Below are positions 12,201 through 23,754 of a DNA stretch of 64,000 nt, piece after piece. The stretch comes from Hemileia vastatrix (Eukaryota; Basidiomycota; Pucciniomycetes; Pucciniales; Zaghouaniaceae), in NCBI GenBank assembly GCA_030280995.1, contig JASXTE010000001.1, positions 883,501 to 947,500 of the forward strand, in the 5' to 3' direction. How positions within the stretch are numbered: position 1 is the stretch's first letter; each line of letters starts with the position of its first letter. The translations under genes and the position numbers were made by a program. A model generated the notes under the pieces. The model was not told the origin of the DNA and ran no database searches. It saw nothing but the letters and a program-made list of their open reading frames with translations.

Positions 12201-13810
12201 AGTTTTGTTTAGCTGAATCATCCACCTGTCGTTCTTCCCAACCTCAGGTGTATAATTTTTTATCTTTATAAAAAAAGGTCATTTATTAACATTTAGCCCT
12301 GATGGCTCCCATTTGTTTCAACACTTCTACTGGCTCTTGAGAGCAAGAATTTTACTAGTATTTTGTTTTTCATAATTGATCTCTTTGAGATTAATTTTAC
12401 TTTTTTATTTCTCTTTTTTTTAATATCTATTTAAATTATTGTAAAGCTAATCATTTTCATATTTTTTTACTTTTATTTCATAATATTATAAAAGGTGTAA
12501 CATCACCTGGTATGCATTTTGCACATGAGTTTTTTCTATACTTATAATATTAATAATATAATGGTGACAATAAATTAATCAAATGATATATATGAGTGAG
12601 GCACAAAGATCAAGTACCAATGGACATGTTTATAAGAAATACCAGATTAACTGAAGAAAAATTCTACCCTAGCTACTCTCTGTCATAAATGTGTCCAGCA
12701 CAAGTTCGGCCGAACTTGTGCTGGACACTTTTGGTCACATGCAGTCTGGTGTGATCGATTCTCTCTCAATCATTGCACTAGTAGTTGTTTGATATGGCTA
12801 AAGGGTTCTGCTGAAGTTTTGTTAAACCTCAGATTGGCATTTTTTTGTTTTTCAAAAAAGCAATTATAGTCCAAGTTTAGTGCCACTGGTGAGCATTCAC
12901 CCCAACATGTCTACTTGCTCTTGATGGCAGTAATTTTATTTTAATTTTTTATTTCATATTTGCTTCCTTTAATTTTACCTTTTTATCCCTCATATTGCTT
13001 TTGAATATCAATTTATTTTTTGTAAAAAAAATCATTTTCATATTTTTTTACCTTTATTTAATAATATTATAAAAGGTGTAACATCACCCAGTATGCGTTG
13101 GGCACACCAGTTTTTGCTATACTTATAATATTAATAACATAATGGTGACAAAAAATCAATCAAATGATAAATATGAGTGAGGCACAAAGGTCAAATACCA
13201 GTGGACATGTTTATAAGAAATACCAGATGAACTGAAGAAAAATTCCACCCTAGCTACTCTCCATCATAAAAGTGTCCAGCACAAGTTCAGCCGAACTTGT
13301 GCTGGAAACATTTTGTCACATGCAGTCTGATTTGATCAATTCTCTCTATTGCAATGAAAATGAATTTTTCTTCAATAATTGCACTAGAAGTTGTTTGATA
13401 TGGCAAAATTGTCATCCTGAAGTTTTGGTAAAGCTCAAGTGGATTTTTTTTTATTTTTACAAAAAAGAAATTATAGTCCAAGTTTAGTGCCACTGGTGGG
13501 CATTCACCCCATCATGTCTACTTGCTCTTGATGGCAGGAATTTTACTTTAATTTTTTATTTCATATTTGATCCCTTTAATTTTACCTTTTTATCCCTCAT
13601 GTTGCTTTTGGATATCAATTTATTTTTTGTAAAACAAATCATTTTCATATTTTTTTACCTTTATTTAATAATATTATAAAAGGTGTAACATCACCCGGTA
13701 TGTGTTGGGCACACAAGTTTTTGCTATACTTATAATATAAATAACATAATGGTGACAAAAAATCAATCAAATGATAAATATGAGTGAGGCACAAAGGTCA
13801 AATACCAATT
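6231..13810 (+). repeat. Satellite array, unit about 607 bp, each with a 46-bp palindrome
   Basis: Twelve units are marked by a palindrome at 6616, 7221, 7828, 8439, 9047, 9654, 10253, 10863, 11468, 12078, 12687 and 13268. The spacings are 605, 607, 611, 608, 607, 599, 610, 605, 610, 609 and 581 bp. Each unit also has a block of alternating AT-rich sequence (TAATAATATAATGGTGAC), the phrase ATACCAGTGGACATGTTTAT and a second, decayed palindrome about 130 bp after the first. Reading frames of 60-80 codons over the palindrome repeat from unit to unit and lack coherent composition, so no gene is called. Neither a centromeric nor an origin role can be judged from the sequence. Confidence 0.85.
12687..12732. 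repeat. Best-preserved satellite palindrome
   Basis: GTGTCCAGCACAAGTTCGG runs directly into CCGAACTTGTGCTGGACAC with no spacer. It is flanked by A/T runs, giving about 46 bp that can fold completely on itself. The centre varies between units (for example ggac, agcc, ggct) while the arms stay complementary. Confidence 0.85.
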
Positions 13811-14405
13811 AATCAAAAGTTCTTTTTAATATTATAAATTTTTTGATTAAATAAAATGGTAATAATGAATTATATTTTTCATCCACAATTCCACTCTAAT
13901 GATTCCCACTGCACAAAAAGGGTTCACTCAGTCCTTTCTTTACTGCTTGTGCATATATTTTATTGCCCACAGTACTACAATTTTTTTTAGTGATTATCCC
14001 ACATCTGATTCAGGAATATTTTTGAACAATATAAGTTTTTTTTACAAAAGACCTTATCATATCCAATATCCCACAAAAAATACAACCTGTTTTTGTATTA
14101 AAACCCATTAATTATTAAGAAATTGTTAAAATAATTAGATTAGACCCTGGCACAGCTAGATCCATACCAACCGACCTAAAGTCTTTTCAATATTGAAAAC
14201 AATTAAATAAAATTATGATATCATACTAAATTATAGGCACCAACCATAATTCAGCACTTCTCATTTGCTCTGCTACAAAATGAGTGCATGTAGCATTTTT
14301 CTAACGTCTGACTGTTTTTCTTCCTTCCCTCACACCTTTAGTCCAGAATGAAAATTTAGTATGAGTTTTGGTCAAGTTGGTTTGCCAGTGTTATCTGTAT
14401 GCAAT
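13811..14405. other. AT-rich stretch, no gene seen
   Basis: The satellite stops within the phrase AAATACCAAT. What follows is unique-looking AT-rich DNA with a short frame (13899-14111) of hydrophobic low-complexity composition that is not credible as a gene. Confidence 0.5.
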
Positions 14406-14720
14406 ATGAATTCATATTGCATATTTCTATTTATGCATAAAATATACTCGTTAAGCATCATTTTTTTGCATTTTTCAATCATTATGCATATTTATAGATA
14501 TGCATATGCATATTCATTATACAGATTTATAAGCATATTAATATATTTTATTCATATACATATATGCACCTTTTTTTTGCATATTCAATATGCATATTTT
14601 AATGCATACTCAATATGCATATTTTTATGCATATTCAATCTACATATTTTTTATGCAGAATCACTATGCATATTTTTTATGCATATTTATTCTTCATAGT
14701 CATTATGCATACACTTTAGA
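14406..14720. repeat. ATGCATAT-rich minisatellite
   Basis: Irregular repetition of TATGCATATT and close variants, with about fifteen occurrences in 300 bp. The unit is self-complementary. A 112-codon frame across it is Tyr/Ile/Phe/His-rich low complexity and is rejected as a gene. Confidence 0.8.
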
Positions 14721-14829
14721 TAGGCATTTCACATCAATTTTTAACATGCAATAAGTATCCACCATGCAAATTCAAATGCATATGCATCTATATCATACAC
14801 GCAACATATATTCAAGTTTAATATTTGAA

Positions 14830-15081
14830 TATTAAGGTATGCTAAGTGATGTTGTTCAACCTTTTGCCAAATCTGAGATTAACTGATGTTCAATGTGGTT
14901 CCTAAGCTCTGCTCAAGGAGGGATTGTTCTGGATTCAATCTGTGACAGTTTATTTTTTCAATGTTTTTTTATCAGATTTAAAAACATATTTCTGACAGTT
15001 TCAGGATGGTTTCCCAACAGTTTCCTGACAGTTTCAAATAGAGGGAACTGCTAGCAGTTTGCCCCCAGATTTCCCATGGTG
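14830..15081 (-). repeat. Right terminal region of the CACTA-like element
   Basis: It ends CCCATGGTG at 15081. It carries the perfect 14-bp palindrome AACTGCTAGCAGTT at 15046-15059, several short CAGTTTC/CAACAGTTT repeats, and a stretch near 14840 that matches the terminus ending at 22038 (TTAAGTGAT...TTCAA). It truncates the tnp2 gene to its right. Confidence 0.65.
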
Positions 15082-16543
15082 AATGTGACTTAGAATTTTT
15101 CCACTTTGTTGCCCAGAACATATGATCCTCATGATTCCGTAATGAAATATTTCCCACATTCTTTTCACTAATTTCATCTTTAGAGATATTACAGAAAGAG
15201 CAGAACATTCTTGCAGAGTGACTTGAAAAGCCAGCCAATTTTAGTATTGCAGGAATGTCACCTATCAAAGAGAACAATGCAACTCTTAATTTCCGGCCTT
15301 ATGGATAAAGATGCGTCTTTTCAATCAATAAACCATCCCATAGAGTTTGTAGATCATTAGCCAGAAGTTTTAAAAGGTGATTAAGCTGTTCACTTTTGGG
15401 TTCTGTTGGTTCAGGTAAAATAGCATACAAAAAAGATTTTCCATTTTGTATCTATCTTCTTGAGGTAGGTTCATACACACCATCATAATATTGCCTACAG
15501 ACTTCTGATGACCTCCAAACCTATTACCACCAGGCCTAAACCAGTCGACGTATAAAGTAAACATTAAGTTGCCTGAAGTTATTGTATATTCATCATCATT
15601 GCCACCCAGAGCTGGAGTGGTAATGGGAAAGTTTTTCCAAATTGAACCATCACAAACAGCCTTCATCAAATCACACTCTACATTGTCTGCCACAGGGGTT
15701 TTCTTCTCAATCAGAAGCTCAAATTTGAACAGTTTGATCTTTTCCTTAAGCCAGTAAATAAAAAAATGGTGATAAAATGTTTTAAGAGAATAGTATTTTA
15801 TATATTCTTGATGTTCCTCCATCAAATACAGCCTTTCATCACATTTAAATACAATTTGTCCTGCTCCAAAAATTTTTAAATAGTGCTTTGATGATGAAAA
15901 AAATGGTTGATTGCAACATAGTATAGATGGCTGAGATTCAGAGTTATACTCATTAAGAGCAAAGAATTTAGGACAGCATGTTTTAGTGAAAAATGATTGA
16001 TTGAGCTTTAATTGACTAAAAACCATATCTATCAAGTGTGGGATCAGGCAGACAATGCTATCAGAATCCAGTCTTCCACTATCACCTAGAAGTTTGAGCT
16101 TCTTAATTTCTTCATCCAAAAATTGAGTACAACCTTCTTTGCTCAAATGATGAATCAGAGAAAGCTTTGCTGCCTGCCACATAATTATTTGGCTATACTG
16201 TTCCCCAAGATTTGAGTTTCTAGAGACTGTTGAAGATACTTCTGCCCCCAATAGCGACTGCCCCTATGTAATAAATCATCAAAAAATCATAAAGACTTTT
16301 ATTCTCACTTTGAACTAAAGATATAAAGCTTACTGTTTCTGCGGAGCTGGAACTTCCAATGTTAAGTGGATTGTTGGAAGAAATAATCATCTGGGCCTTC
16401 CTATTACTTTCCTCTTGATGTTTTGCATAAGAATTAGAGCTTTTGAAAGCCATACAAACTTCAAAGGACCCAGAAGAAGTTTGATAATTTCTATTGACAC
16501 ATCCAAGCTCTTGACATTGACATACATGAAAAAATGGAGGCAT
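15082..16543 (-). pseudogene. CACTA tnp2-type transposase, 5' part, truncated
   Basis: The gene starts at ATG 16543 with a short cysteine-rich head (MPPFFHVCQCQELGC). A 70-base intron (16264-16333, GTAAGC to TAG) joins in frame to the next exon. The body contains the family's signature order: FTLYVDWFRPGGNRFGG (about 15535), a NLPQEDRYKMEN block (about 15450), then PEPTEPKSEQLNHLL and LRVALFSLIGDIPAI, and HSARMFCSFC near 15200. A one-base slip in a T-run near 15425 and a TAA near 15305 break the frame. The coding sequence is cut off at 15082 by the CACTA-like terminus, so the C-terminal half is missing. Such proteins bind the element ends and cut them. This copy is dead but recognisable. Confidence 0.85.
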
Positions 16544-17696
16544 TGTAATTGTGATAAATGTAGGAATAAGTTAGCTGTTGAAAGTTACCAATTGAAGGTA
16601 TTCCTTTTTTTGCAAGACACTAGCTAATATAAGCTACATTTTTTTATCAAAAGAATATGATGGAATATGTGTTGAAATTATTTAAGTTAAAATGTTTACT
16701 TTTAAATCAGATAAATTATATATTAATTAAAGATATGCAGTCTACTTGATTTGTATTCTGTATACTCTCTGCATTTGTACAACAATGCATGCATGTTTAT
16801 CAGAATATTTTCTATCATAGAAAAAATTCTATTGTACACACAAGCATCTTAATTCTTTTTCTATCAAATGCCTTCTGAGTTATATCTAACTACCCTATAA
16901 TTATTTGATTTTAGTAAAAATTCTTAGTTATGGACTATAAGAAAAGTAATCCATATTTTTAACATAATTATTTAAAAAATTACCCCAAAAATCAAAGTTA
17001 AACCCAAAAATAAGGTTAATATTTTGTAAAAAAAATCACAAACATATTTCCTTTACTTTGAAAATTGGTCTGTACTAGGTAGAATTTTCCATAAAGAAAT
17101 AATCAAAAATACTCAAATAATAGATGCTACAAAAGTTTAAACCTTAAAGCATTACAAAAATACTGAAACCTTGTATAAATTTTCATACATGAATGTGATT
17201 AAGTGACACTCTAGTCTATTTATTCAGGTTGAACAGAAATTACTCAATGGAATATGTATTACTATTATATTGGACCAAAAATAATTTTTTGTTAATCAAA
17301 AAATGAACATAGCCTCACATTTATCAAATTATCTTTGTGGAAACATTTTGTGAAAAGAAAAAAATCCTTTTCTCAAATGAGTCTGCTTTTATCACATAAT
17401 CACTCTCTTCCTTTTGTGCCATTCCTTTTGAGTTCAAATCACATATAAAAATATAATTTATGCATATTATAATGCCATAAAGTTGAAATATTTCTTATTC
17501 TTAAATTTTGTGATATTTCTCCTTAAATCAACTTTGATCATAAAGTTTTTGAGCTCCACAATTTATCCTTCCTCTTTGTTTTATTTTATTGAATACTTTC
17601 TTAATCTAATTGTTTATGAACCCTAGTAGCTCTTACTTTCCTCATGGAAACCTGCCCACAAACACATGAACACTTAATAGAATTTTTAATGAGACT
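16544..17696. other. AT-rich intergenic stretch
   Basis: No gene, repeat or RNA could be supported. It lies between the divergently placed tnp2 gene and the plus-strand gene at 17760, so promoters of both may lie here, but none can be pointed out. Confidence 0.5.
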
Positions 17697-17759
17697 TTGC
17701 CTCCATTCAATTCTCACTTTTGTAGATCTATACACAATTTTTGTTGTTCACTTTTGGAT

Positions 17760-18734
17760 ATGTCACCAGAATCAAATGGATGGAAACAAAACCCTACTGA
17801 AGAGCAATTAGACAGATTTTCATCATTCAACATGAATTCTTGCAACATTGCCTTTGAACTACCTCATCCAGAATCAAATTCAGCTGTTTTGGAAAAGTTT
17901 CCACCAATTTTCTGTGAATCTTTTATTGACCACCTTCGCATGTGCGGTTTCCCAGGGTCAACTTTTGCTTGGAACCTAGACTGGTTTGACAAATGGAACC
18001 AGGTCTTTGCAAATATTCTCATTAAACACTGGGACAATGCCTTAAAAACCAATAATTTGATTGCATATCCGATTGACTCAACTCAAATAAGCCTCTCAAA
18101 TCAAATGAGAGTTCTTCACCGTTGGTTTTTAGGTCATTCTGATAAATTATAACTTGGGAAGGATTCTTATAGCTCTCATGAAATAATCAAAGTGAGAAAG
18201 CATAAATATAGAATAAAAAAAAGTATGAAAATCCCCTTTTTTCAATTATTTTCATTCATGACCTTTATTTCAAATAAAAAAGATTATTAGAATTCAGTTA
18301 ACCAAACTAAACTTCTTAAAAAACTTCCACGTTGTGAAACTTATCACAACCTTTTCACAAACATCAAGTGTTGTCCAGACACCGAAATTGATAATGATGG
18401 ATTGTTAAGACATATCTTAATGAAATGGAGGTCTGAAGAGTTTTCTAAAGTTGAACAATATCTTGACCAACAACACTTTGATATTTGAGATACTTAGACC
18501 TACTCTGGAAGTGTGCTAAAGGTCTTGGCCTTGTACAAAAGAATCAGTTTGGTTTCAACATTATCACCTAATTTTAATCCTTCTCATGTCCCCCGGGGTT
18601 TGCCAAATGACTGTTATTCTCCCTTATATCTTGCATCTCTAAATCCTCAACAACTCAGACTTTTAACTCCTCAAAATACCGTAGATTTTCCTGCTCTCCT
18701 TGAATTTCTTGCTTCCTCTAACGTGGGTGATTGA
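17760..18734 (+). pseudogene. Unidentified fungal protein, decayed
   Basis: From ATG 17760 a frame runs to TAA near 18150 with Trp-rich text (CGFPGSTFAWNLDWFDKW). Similar-quality coding continues after the stop. An intron-like gap (about 18213-18290) is followed by CCPDTEIDNDGLLRHILMKW near 18370, then stops near 18486 and 18495, and finally PRGLPNDCYSPLYLASLNPQ near 18590, ending at TGA 18734. This order (an IxxWxxxW-like head, a CxxDTE...WRSEEF block, a GLPxDCY block) resembles a lineage-specific family I associate with rust fungi. I cannot name its function. Its 3' end faces the SNF2 pseudogene about 130 bp away. An upstream exon is possible. Confidence 0.5.
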
Positions 18735-18866
18735 AAAACTCCCTTAATAATAGGTTTGCACACTCATACTCATCATTTCCACTGTTTGGGACACTTAGCC
18801 TTGCAAACAAAAACATAATTTTAACAATTACTATTATCATTAAAATTTATAGAATTTAAATTTGGC

Positions 18867-21144
18867 TTACATTGTTAGCTCCATTTTTTTCCTTTGAATC
18901 TTATACATACTGAATTCTATACTTTCATGTACAAAATAATTCAAAACATTTACTTCATTTTGCTGCCCCATTCTATACAGCCAATCAACAGCCTTCTGCT
19001 CAACTACTGGATTCCAATTTGTCTCCTATTTCATCATTGTACATATAAAAAATTTAATATATTTGTTCTTAATATGAAATATAAGACATTGAGCTCACCA
19101 TTATATATACATTTTGAGCACACCTGAGATCTATACCCACTCCTGCAGCCTGAATCGTTCCAACCAAAACTTGGCAATTTTTCTTAAAATGGAATTCATG
19201 CATATTTTTGTCTTGCTTTGTCCTGCTGAGTTCACCCATAAGCTGGGTATACCTAGTATTGTGGTCATCTAGAGCCATTTTTATTCTATTTTGAAATATT
19301 AGAAAATTGTTTTTAATAAGCCAACACAATTTTGTAAAACAATTCATTATAGAATCACTTAAATCTGCAAAAAGTCTGCAAAGTTGGAGAATATAACAGC
19401 TTTCAGAAAATTTAACCCCTTTCACCAGACAAAAAGTTTTTCAAGTGGCCTATAAGATGAAAATTTTTTGTGGAATGCTGCCAGGTGAAATCAAAAGTTG
19501 GAGTTCCATCAAGATTTTTGTAGATTGGATGGTTGCAGAATTTTCTTAAAATCATCAGCTCTCTAAGAAACTTGGATGAGTCCCAAGGGAGGTCAGTGCT
19601 TCTGGAGGGCCCATATCTCTCAGTGAATTCTTCTTGAAGCACATCAAGTTTAGACCTCCATGGATCTGCTAATTGAACCAATATCCCTGTTTGAATCTTT
19701 TTTGGAAGAGACAAAATATCATCCTTTGTTCTACATAGGCTTATGACTTTCATTAAGTGATTGATTGATTTAATAGAATTAGCCTTTCCTCTTTGCAAAC
19801 CTGGAAAAAGGAAATTCTTCCATAACCAGTCTTCTTGCCACTTTTTGATTCTAAGAGAAAATATGAGACTTTGAAGGTCAGTGGGCCTTTTCTGAAGTGG
19901 AGTTCCAGTCAAGCATAGTTGGCGTTGGGATTCCAACTCAAATATTGTTTGAGCCCTCTGCAAGTAAGGATTTTTAATGTAACTAAAGAATATTTATAAA
20001 AATTGATTTTAAAAATTAAGTTTTAAGTTTTAGATATAGAAATGGGCACTAAATGAGCTTCATCTAAAACAACTCTATACCAAAAGAGTTTTTGAGTCAC
20101 TGGTATCTTTTTTTGGCTTTGATTTTTTGACATTGTTGGGCTAGCTGTTTCATAGGTCCATAAAACAATAGCAGTGTCCTGTAGCTCATTGACTTTAGTA
20201 TTTTGACAATCTTTCCCATAAAGAACTTTGAAAGGAAGAGAATTATCTTAAAAGTGCACACTTATTTCATTGATCCAATTCGATAGTGTTGCCAGGGGGT
20301 ATATAATCAGTGTGACTGAACTCCAATTAATACCTTCTTGATTTTCCAAGACCTGGAATTGTCTTGCTTCACTTTGAGTTGCACTAATAAGAGAAAGAGT
20401 TGACAGCGTCTTTCCCAAACCCATATCATCAGCAAGTATTGACCTGTTTCATTCAGGGGTTTATTGATTGTTAGGAAACTGATCTTCATAGTCATTGAAT
20501 CCAGCTCTAAGCCAATGGTTGTCCTGGTGCCTCCACATGATATCCAACTTTTCCTTTAACATTCGTTCATTGTCAATCATAAAATTTATTGCTTGAAGTT
20601 GATTTGTTTTGAGAACTGTTTTAATTCCTCGGATAAGTTGATCAGCTTTCCAATCTTGAGTACTCTGAGATATTTGGAAAGAGCCTTCAAAAATTACATG
20701 CGGGATATTAAAAAAGATAGTGGAGTCGTAGTTCAGGATCGGACATAAATCGATTTGAGCAGAAAAAAATGCTTCTTTAGCAAGACTGATTAGTGTACTT
20801 GAAGAAAAGAGGCATCCCCAAAGTTGATACTGATTACCAAAAACTGGAACCAAGTAAGCATGAAAATAGAAAGGCTTCATAGGATTCAAGGCACTTCTTT
20901 GGTTTAAATGGTGAGATCCAGACCCAATGTCACCCAATAGTGGTCCAATGTGCTGACTCTGCACTTGAGAAAGATTACCAACAAGGGTTGGTTTTCTTTC
21001 TTCGAATAGTCCAAAAATATGAACATTCAAATGGCCTTGCTGTAAAATCGTGGGGGTTGGTGAGTTTTGAAATCTTGAAATTACATTCATATAAATTTGA
21101 TCAATCGTTATTGAGAACTGTCCAACACATCTGAGACTTGACAT
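18867..21144 (-). pseudogene. SNF2-family DNA-dependent ATPase/helicase, decayed
   Basis: The order of SNF2 motifs is clear on the reverse strand. These are a Q-rich pre-motif region (LKTNQLQAINFMIDNE, about 20600), motif I DDMGLGKT (about 20409-20432), motif Ia-like IIYPLATLSNW, motif II DEAH (20053-20064), motif III LTGTPLQ (about 19900), KFCNHP, then GELSRTKQDKNMHEF, motif V AAGVGIDLRCAQN (about 19110), and motif VI WNPVVEQKAVDWLYRMGQ (about 18980), ending at TAA 18867. Introns are likely at about 19975-20050 and 19020-19090. Three in-frame stops between 20225 and 20460 and a frameshift near 19420 kill the gene. Rad5/Rad16-like members remodel chromatin or aid DNA repair; the subfamily cannot be fixed here. 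It sits between a tnp2 transposase and a CACTA-like terminus, so it may have been cargo. Confidence 0.85.
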
Positions 21145-21789
21145 ATTAAGTAAGAATAGTATCTGAAGATAGTGGTTGTTAAAAGATGAATTGAAGCAAA
21201 AAATGAATAATCAGTTTTGAATAAAACGACAAAATAACTTTTTAGCATATGCTATGCTAAGCTCATCATTCTTTCACATGTATTATTATTATCTTTTTAA
21301 TAAATATTCGAAGTAAATCAATGATAACTGAAATGAATAATATGGCTTAAAAATAAATTTTGAACCTATAGAGTAAATTTGGGTTTGTGGAAGAAGAAAA
21401 ATTTTCTTAACAAAAATGTGCTTTATTGTTACATTATAATCAAAAAATAGAATAATTTCACTCTTATTACAAATATTTATGTTTCTGTCTAATAGTAAAA
21501 TGCTTTAGATGGCAGTTCAAAATCCGAATTTAAACTACTACTTTAAACAATGTCTTGATACTAACATAAATTTGTAAGCATTTGGACAGACACTCATGGT
21601 GATCTCAATAATAATAAAATTGATTTGAATTGTATGTTTTATCAAATATCTATGTAGTCTAATGTAACAATTGAGATACTACAGTTTAACCTTCTGTTAC
21701 CAACTTGGTAAGAAAATATCTGTAGATATTCTTAGACCAAATATCAAATTTTGCTTTCCACAAGATGGGAAAGTGAATATTATGATATG
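21145..21789. other. AT-rich stretch upstream of the SNF2 pseudogene
   Basis: No gene is seen. It presumably holds the old promoter of the SNF2 gene and leads into the subterminal repeats of the CACTA-like end. Confidence 0.5.
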
Positions 21790-22038
21790 TTAAGTGATAT
21801 GTTCAAGCATTGCTCAATATGTGCTCAGCTGAAGATCAAAGTAATCACCAAGCTCCAAGAGACCTGTGATTGAGTTAGGTTGAACCTAGGTCTAACTGAT
21901 TACCAAATCATTTTCCAATTGATTTAAATCTGGGTTCACAATGAATTCCCAACAGCTTTCCAACAGTTTTCCAACCACTTCCCAACATTTTTAAATGAGG
22001 GATATTGCTAGCAATACCCCCCCAAATTTTCTGTGGTG
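21790..22038 (-). repeat. CACTA-like terminal region
   Basis: It ends TTTTCTGTGGTG at 22038, so the reverse complement begins CACCACAGAAAATTTGGGGG. It has the perfect palindrome TATTGCTAGCAATA at 22003-22016 and CCAACAG-type subterminal repeats. The inner part (TTAAGTGATATGTTCAA) matches the terminal region at 14830-15081. No partner end with a matching duplication was found in the window. Confidence 0.65.
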
Positions 22039-22105
22039 TATATATCTACTAATTATTATTTTTCTCTCTATTTAGTGAATTATTAATTTCTTTTTCTATT
22101 AAATG

Positions 22106-23608
22106 TCAGGAAGAAGTGGCCTCCAGCGGTTGGTCCGGATGATGTTGGTGTTTTTGCTTTTTATTGGGATTGGAGGAAGAACTGAGTTCTTTATGGTGTA
22201 GGCAGCTGGAAAGAGTATATGGATTGTAATGGTCAGGAACTGGATTAGAAGGTAATTTTTTGGTAGAAGTAGAAGAGGCTGGGATGGAGTGTTGGAAGGT
22301 GTGCTTGATTATTCTAGACATCTTCCAGTGGTCATCATGAAGTTGTTTCCTCAGATTCTTCTCAAATTCATTCAATGGATCATGAAGAGCAAAGGCTTTA
22401 AGAATTTTTGAACACATCATACTTAGGTGATGCTTCATATTGGCATAATCCAGTGTCAATGTGATTTGTAGAGGTTGGCCAATCCCACTTTCAGTTTCAG
22501 GAGGTGGGGTTCCAACTAAACAAAAAAATTGGATCAGTAATTATTTTCTGTTGAAGAAATTGGATTTATTAATTTGGTACTTACAGATTGGAAGCTCATC
22601 AAATTTGTAAGCATCCGGAATCTGGACTGTGAAGGATGTTGAATGAATGTAGTAGGAGGATCAACCAGATGGAGGTAGGAAATTTCATGGTCATCCTCTA
22701 AATGGTGTTGAGAATATGAACTAGAAGAAGGACATTCCTTTGGCCTTGTTTGAGCAGCAGGGCTGCTGTTGTTGTTTTTGATATTTTTGTTTGGCTCATT
22801 TTGGTTGGATACCGGTGGTAGAGTACCAGGTTGGTTGTAGGATGGAGTAGGAGAAGGTGACCTGGAAGCTGATTGGGATCTTCTAGATGAAGATCTGGAA
22901 GAAATTGAATTTCCAGATGAGTAATTGGTTAGCAGAGGAGAGGTGTAGTTAATTCATCTTGTTTGAGAGGGAGATTTTTGTCTGGGAGCAGTGTTTGGTG
23001 CTCTGGTGTCTTCTTGAGGTCCTCTGGCAGGTCTTCTAGAAGTTTTGGAATTTTTGGCATTTTCTGATGAAGAAATTGTTGTGCGCATTGCTCTGGGAGC
23101 ACTAGGAGGTTGATGGGTGGTGTTATTGGTGTTTGCCGGCAGAATTTGGTTGTTTTCCAGCTAATTTTGAAGGTTTTGAGCCTAATTTTTGCTTTCTAGA
23201 AAGGTGGGTGGGCTGCCTGGAAGTAGTCTAGAAGCTTGGGAGCTGAATTTGCTGAGATAAAGGCTATTTATTGAGATGATTAGGCAGGTCTTTTGGAGAG
23301 TGATTTGGGGATGGAGCTGAAGATAAAGAAGAGGAAGCAGGACCAAGTTCTGGGGACCTGGTAGGAGATCTAGAGATGTATTTGTGTGAAGGTGAAGGTG
23401 GAAGTATAGGATAATTGGGGTCTCTGTCACACTTTTTCTTTTTGGAGTTGCAAGAATAATCACAGGCCCTGTTGTAGAGTTTGGCTTGAGGAGTTGGAAG
23501 AGTGAAAGTGCAAGGTCTGCACATGTTGATACAATCTTTGCAAGCATAGACCTTGGGAGAAGTGAAACAAGGAAGGTCTGATGGGTCAAAATCTGGAGAT
23601 CCAGACAT
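22106..23608 (-). pseudogene. Diverged antisense gene beta': cysteine-rich, Ser/Pro-rich protein with intron
   Basis: From ATG 23608 the protein opens with two cysteine clusters, CKDCINMCRPC (C-x2-C-x6-C) and CDYSCNSKKKKC (C-x3-C-x6-C), about 15 residues apart. This is a Zn2Cys6-like layout with a basic run before the last cysteine. The first frame closes at 23264. Ser/Pro-rich coding-like text continues in other frames to about 22590, so there are unseen introns or slips. A clean 69-base intron (22516-22584, GTAAGT to TTTAG) precedes a last exon rich in helix-forming residues that ends at TGA 22106. The plan (cysteine head, low-complexity middle, intron, helical tail) equals that of beta at 2765-3570, although the sequences are not close. 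Function unknown; DNA binding is inferred only. Confidence 0.55.
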
Positions 23609-23754
23609 GATCTGTGATGAGATAACAATGAATAGAAAAGAGATAAAAGGAATTTTTTTATCAGTGATGGGTAGATAGTGAAGAGAAAGTGGATGTTCAG
23701 TAGGTTGTTTGCAGAGTATTGTGCATGGAACTGGCTCTGTCCTTTTATGCAAAG

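Larger units (their letters stand above)
4628..15081. mobile_element. CACTA-like element or remnant containing a palindromic satellite array
   Basis: The left end starts CACCACGGGAAATCTAGGGG, and the reverse complement of the right end starts CACCATGGGAAATCTGGGGG. Both continue with a CTAGCA core and CCCTCT, so about 50 bases of terminal inverted repeat match by eye at roughly 80 percent. The flanking triplets are act (left) and aat (right), a poor match for the 3-bp duplication expected of CACTA elements, and the flanks belong to different elements (repeat R and the tnp2 gene). The pair may therefore have been brought together by rearrangement. The inside holds no gene, only tandem repeats and AT-rich DNA. 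It could be a non-autonomous member of the family whose transposase lies next door. Confidence 0.55.

Noticed and set aside
6231..13810. CRISPR-like array
   Set aside because: Units are about 607 bp with related rather than unique spacers, no cas genes are present and the DNA is eukaryotic.
14361..14699. 112-codon frame in the ATGCAT-rich region
   Set aside because: It is a translation of a simple repeat, rich in Tyr, Ile, His and Phe, without protein-like composition.
18894..19127. 77-codon plus-strand frame
   Set aside because: The reverse strand of this interval carries SNF2 motif VI and an intron, which explains the sequence better.
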